Source: Clostridia bacterium (lineage in GTDB: Bacteria > Bacillota_A > Clostridia > Oscillospirales > Acutalibacteraceae). From it: 7,410 nucleotides of DNA. The DNA lies in assembly GCA_017456015.1 (NCBI GenBank), contig JAFTLL010000019.1:1-7410 (forward strand), given 5' to 3'. Positions 4,772-7,410 of the stretch are shown in pieces. The translations under genes were made by a program, and so were the position numbers. The notes below the pieces were generated by a model. It ran no database searches. It was not told the origin of the DNA and saw nothing but the letters and a program-made list of their open reading frames with translations. The stretch's first letter is position 1, and every line of letters begins with the position of its first letter.

Positions 4772-7225
4772 ATGAAATACAGTTTTAACGGCTTTACGCA
4801 AAAGGCAAACGAAGCTTTGAACGCTGCCATTGTGGAAGCGGAAACTCTGGGGCATACTTATATTGGTAGTGAACATTTGCTTTTGGGACTGCTGAAAGTT
4901 GAGGGTTCTGCCGCCCATACTGTGTTGCAGGAAAAGGGCGTTACTTTCGAGGAAATTGAACAACTGTTGAAGGAGACGGTGGGTGTGGGAACCAAAATGC
5001 GGCTTTCACCCGACCAATTTACGCCTCGCGCAAAAAACATTATTGAAACGGCGGTTGCGGTGGCACGCCAATCCGGAAATGCCTTTGTCGGAACCGAACA
5101 TTTGCTGCTTGGTATATTAGGGGACGGCGAAAATTACGCTCTGCGTTTTATGAACGAGTTGGGTGTAAATACAGATGAATTGGGCGAAAAAATGGTCGAG
5201 CGCGGCAACAAATCGACCGATGCAGGTCCGCAAAGCAAACGGGAGAAGGGCACAGGAAAGACCAAAACACTGGATAAATATTCCCGTGATTTAACTGCCG
5301 ATGCCAAAGCAGGAAAGATAGACCCTGTCATTGGCCGAAACGAAGAAATCAATCGCGTCATTCAGATTTTATGCCGCAGAACCAAAAACAACCCATGTCT
5401 TATTGGTGAGCCGGGTGTAGGTAAAACCGCAGTCGTCGAAGGTTTGGCCTTAAAAATTGCGGCGGATGAAATTCCGGAGCTGTTGCGCGGCAAGCGGGTT
5501 GTTGCATTGGATTTAACCGGTATGGTTGCCGGCACTAAATACCGCGGTGATTTCGAAGAACGCATTAAGGCCATTATTGACGAGGTCAAATCGGCACAAG
5601 ATGTCATTCTTTTCATTGATGAGGTGCACACCATTATGGGTGCCGGTTCGGCAGAAGGTTCTACCGATGCCGCCAATATTTTAAAGCCTTCGTTGGCACG
5701 CGGTGATTTCCAGGTGGTTGGTGCAACGACCTTGGCAGAATATCGTAAAAATATAGAAAAGGACGCGGCATTGGAGCGTCGCTTCCAACCGGTTATGGTC
5801 GGTGAACCGAATGAGGCAGATACCATTGAAATTTTAAAAGGCCTGCGTGACCGCTACGAAGCACATCATAAGGTCAAAATTACCGATCAAGCCATTGAAG
5901 CAGCGGTTAAACTGTCTACCCGTTATATTACCGACCGCTTTTTACCCGACAAAGCGATTGATTTGATTGATGAGGCTGCCTCGCGGACACGGCTGGCCGC
6001 CGGAGTAGCGCCCTCGGGTATCAAAGAACTGGAAACCGAATTAAAACAAATCGAACAGGAAAAAGACAAGGAGATTAAAGCGCAAAATTTTGAACAAGCC
6101 GCCAAACTGCGTGATAAGGAAGCCGAGTTAAAAGAAAAAATCAAGGCTGAGCGTGCCAACTGGCAAAGCGGCACGGGAGAGATGTGCGGTGAAATCGATA
6201 GTCAAAGTATCGCTGAAATTATTTCTCAATCCACCGGGATACCGGTGCGTGAATTAACCGAGGAGGAAAGTGAACGCCTGTTGAAACTGGAACAGGTTTT
6301 GCACGCGCGCATTGTCGGGCAGGCAGAGGCTGTTACAGCGGTTTCCAAAGCCATACGCCGCGGAAGGGTAGGCTTAAAGGACCCCAAACGCCCGATTGGC
6401 TCATTTATTTTCTTAGGGCCTACCGGTGTGGGCAAAACCGAACTTTCCAAAGCATTGGCCGAAGCAATGTTCGGTAGTGAAAATGCGATTGTCAAACTGG
6501 ATATGTCCGAGTATATGGAAAAGCATACCGTATCGAAACTCATCGGGTCGCCTCCGGGCTATGTCGGCTTTGAGGAGGGCGGCCAACTGACCGAAAAGGT
6601 ACGGCGTAGTCCCTATTCGGTTGTGCTGTTTGATGAGATTGAAAAGGCGCATCCCGATGTTTTCAATCTGCTTTTACAAATTTTGGAGGACGGCGTCTTA
6701 ACCGATTCACAGGGCAGAAAGGTCAGTTTTAAAAACACCGTGATTATTATGACCTCCAACATTGGCGCGCGCCGGATTACCGAGAAAAAACAGACACTTG
6801 GTTTTGGCGGCGCGCAGAAAACCGACGAATCCTCGGTTGAAGAAATCAAGCAGGAGGTATTGGGTGAATTGCGCAAAGCCTTCCGTCCGGAGTTTTTAAA
6901 CCGCGTTGATGATATTATCGTGTTTCATAAACTCACCCATGAAGAAATCTGTGACATTGCTCGCAAAATGCTTTCTACACTCACAAACCGTTTGTCTGAC
7001 ATGGGCATCACGGTTACCTTTGATGATACGGTGGTTGAAAAAATTGCCGATGAGGGTTTTGACCCGGTTTATGGTGCGCGACCCTTGCGCCGTGCCATCC
7101 AAAGTCGCTTAGAGGACAAACTCAGCGAAGAAATTTTGGAGAATAAGATTGCGCGCGGTGCATCTGTTCTTTGTACTTTTGACGGCACAGACTATCAGTT
7201 TGTACCGGCAGAATCAAAAGCGTAG
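4772..7225 (+). CDS. clpC: ATP-dependent Clp protease ATP-binding subunit ClpC
   Basis: ClpC is a hexameric AAA+ unfoldase that feeds proteins into ClpP. Domains in order: double Clp N repeat (about 1-145; pArg and adaptor binding), first AAA+ with Walker A GEPGVGKT (212-219), pore loop GTKYRGDF (254-261), Walker B ILFIDE (279-284) and arginines R336/R337; a short coiled-coil middle domain with a UVR-like segment (about 420-460), typical of ClpC and used for resting-state assembly and adaptor control. The second AAA+ has Walker A GPTGVGKT (549-556), GYVG pore loop (596-599), Walker B VLFDE (618-622), the ClpP-docking loop LGF (676-678) and sensor-2 GARPLRR (768-774). At 817 residues it is full length. 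AAGGAGTG precedes the ATG, 23 bases after mcsB. It closes the CtsR-controlled operon and is followed 7 bases later by a terminator. Confidence 0.98.
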   Translation: MKYSFNGFTQKANEALNAAIVEAETLGHTYIGSEHLLLGLLKVEGSAAHTVLQEKGVTFEEIEQLLKETVGVGTKMRLSPDQFTPRAKNIIETAVAVARQSGNAFVGTEHLLLGILGDGENYALRFMNELGVNTDELGEKMVERGNKSTDAGPQSKREKGTGKTKTLDKYSRDLTADAKAGKIDPVIGRNEEINRVIQILCRRTKNNPCLIGEPGVGKTAVVEGLALKIAADEIPELLRGKRVVALDLTGMVAGTKYRGDFEERIKAIIDEVKSAQDVILFIDEVHTIMGAGSAEGSTDAANILKPSLARGDFQVVGATTLAEYRKNIEKDAALERRFQPVMVGEPNEADTIEILKGLRDRYEAHHKVKITDQAIEAAVKLSTRYITDRFLPDKAIDLIDEAASRTRLAAGVAPSGIKELETELKQIEQEKDKEIKAQNFEQAAKLRDKEAELKEKIKAERANWQSGTGEMCGEIDSQSIAEIISQSTGIPVRELTEEESERLLKLEQVLHARIVGQAEAVTAVSKAIRRGRVGLKDPKRPIGSFIFLGPTGVGKTELSKALAEAMFGSENAIVKLDMSEYMEKHTVSKLIGSPPGYVGFEEGGQLTEKVRRSPYSVVLFDEIEKAHPDVFNLLLQILEDGVLTDSQGRKVSFKNTVIIMTSNIGARRITEKKQTLGFGGAQKTDESSVEEIKQEVLGELRKAFRPEFLNRVDDIIVFHKLTHEEICDIARKMLSTLTNRLSDMGITVTFDDTVVEKIADEGFDPVYGARPLRRAIQSRLEDKLSEEILENKIARGASVLCTFDGTDYQFVPAESKA

Positions 7226-7232
7226 CAGATAT

Positions 7233-7266
7233 AAAATGCCGCCCTGCTTTTGCAGGGCGGCATTTT
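7233..7266. terminator. Bidirectional terminator after clpC
   Basis: A perfect 15-bp inverted repeat (7233-7247 with 7252-7266) with a TTTT loop has GC core GCCGCCCTGC/GCAGGGCGGC, AAAA on one side and TTTT on the other. It ends the ctsR-clpC transcript and, on the minus strand, the thioredoxin-like gene that stops 4 bases away. Confidence 0.93.
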
Positions 7267-7269
7267 CAA

Positions 7270-7410
7270 TTAACGCTGTTTTTGAAGGAACTGTAAAATT
7301 TCTGCTTTGTTGTGATAACCAATTAGGGTATCCATTACCGTTTTGTTTTGAAGCAATAGCAATGTAGGCACGCTTAAAATTCCCATTTTATCTGCAATGT
7401 CACGGCTTTC
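7270..7410 (-). CDS. Thioredoxin-like protein, C-terminal 46 residues (5' end outside window)
   Basis: The frame is open to the right edge and ends with TAA at 7272-7270. The visible 46 residues begin ESRDIADKMGILSVPTLLLL and end ILQFLQKQR. The run IADKMGILSVPT is the thioredoxin pattern leading to the cis-proline (SVPT), followed by the two edge strands with a gly (LIGY) and the final helix. The catalytic CxxC would lie upstream, outside the window, so I cannot tell whether it is a redox-active thioredoxin or an inactive relative. It converges on clpC and shares its terminator. Confidence 0.85.
   Translation of the reverse strand, partial: ESRDIADKMGILSVPTLLLLQNKTVMDTLIGYHNKAEILQFLQKQR

Noticed and set aside
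5362..6876. Long antisense frames within clpC
   Set aside because: Explained by codon bias of clpC; translations show no family pattern and the plus-strand gene is intact and conserved.

Overview
The window looks like chromosomal DNA of a low-to-moderate GC Firmicute, most likely a member of the Clostridia. The evidence is an intact ctsR-mcsA-mcsB-clpC operon behind a CtsR heptad operator, a G5-M23 cell-wall protein, AGGAGG-type ribosome binding sites, and a tiny cysteine-rich membrane protein of a kind common in clostridial genomes. I cannot name the species from sequence alone. I see no phage, insertion sequence, CRISPR array or defence genes.

Layout. Bases 1-626 (+) hold the C-terminal part of a G5-domain M23 peptidase that enters from the left. 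It shares a bidirectional terminator (631-668) with a convergent small lipoprotein gene (683-1114, -). Next comes about 365 bases of AT-rich DNA without a convincing gene, ending in the terminator (1480-1519) of a minus-strand tmRNA gene, ssrA (1528-1874). smpB (1880-2341, -) ends 5 bases before the tmRNA 5' end and has a strong extended -10 promoter (2368-2395). Upstream of it on the same strand is a 39-residue cysteine-rich membrane microprotein gene (2468-2587, -). On the plus strand, a divergent promoter overlapped by two CtsR heptad pairs (2722-2767) drives ctsR (2792-3244), mcsA (3256-3744), mcsB (3741-4748) and clpC (4772-7225). A second bidirectional terminator (7233-7266) closes the operon. 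The 3' end of a convergent thioredoxin-like gene (7270-7410, -) runs off the right edge.

How the genes work together. The core is a protein quality-control cluster. SmpB and tmRNA rescue stalled ribosomes and tag the unfinished chains with a peptide ending in ...ALAA. CtsR represses the Clp operon; McsA and McsB counteract CtsR and mark proteins with phospho-arginine; ClpC unfolds marked proteins for ClpP. ClpC has an LGF loop for ClpP docking and McsB has the RDxxRA motif, so the pArg-ClpCP pathway looks complete apart from clpP, which is not in the window.

The oddest observation is in the tmRNA. The expected resume codon GCA and the ...VALAA-stop end of the tag are in different frames, because the A-run between them is 8 long rather than 7. 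Read literally, GCA leads to a stop after five codons. With one A fewer the tag would be AKKLSNNNKVALAA, the same length as the B. subtilis tag. This is either a homopolymer error in the sequence or a real biological anomaly. Otherwise the window is conserved housekeeping DNA, and I did not find a convincing new multi-gene system.
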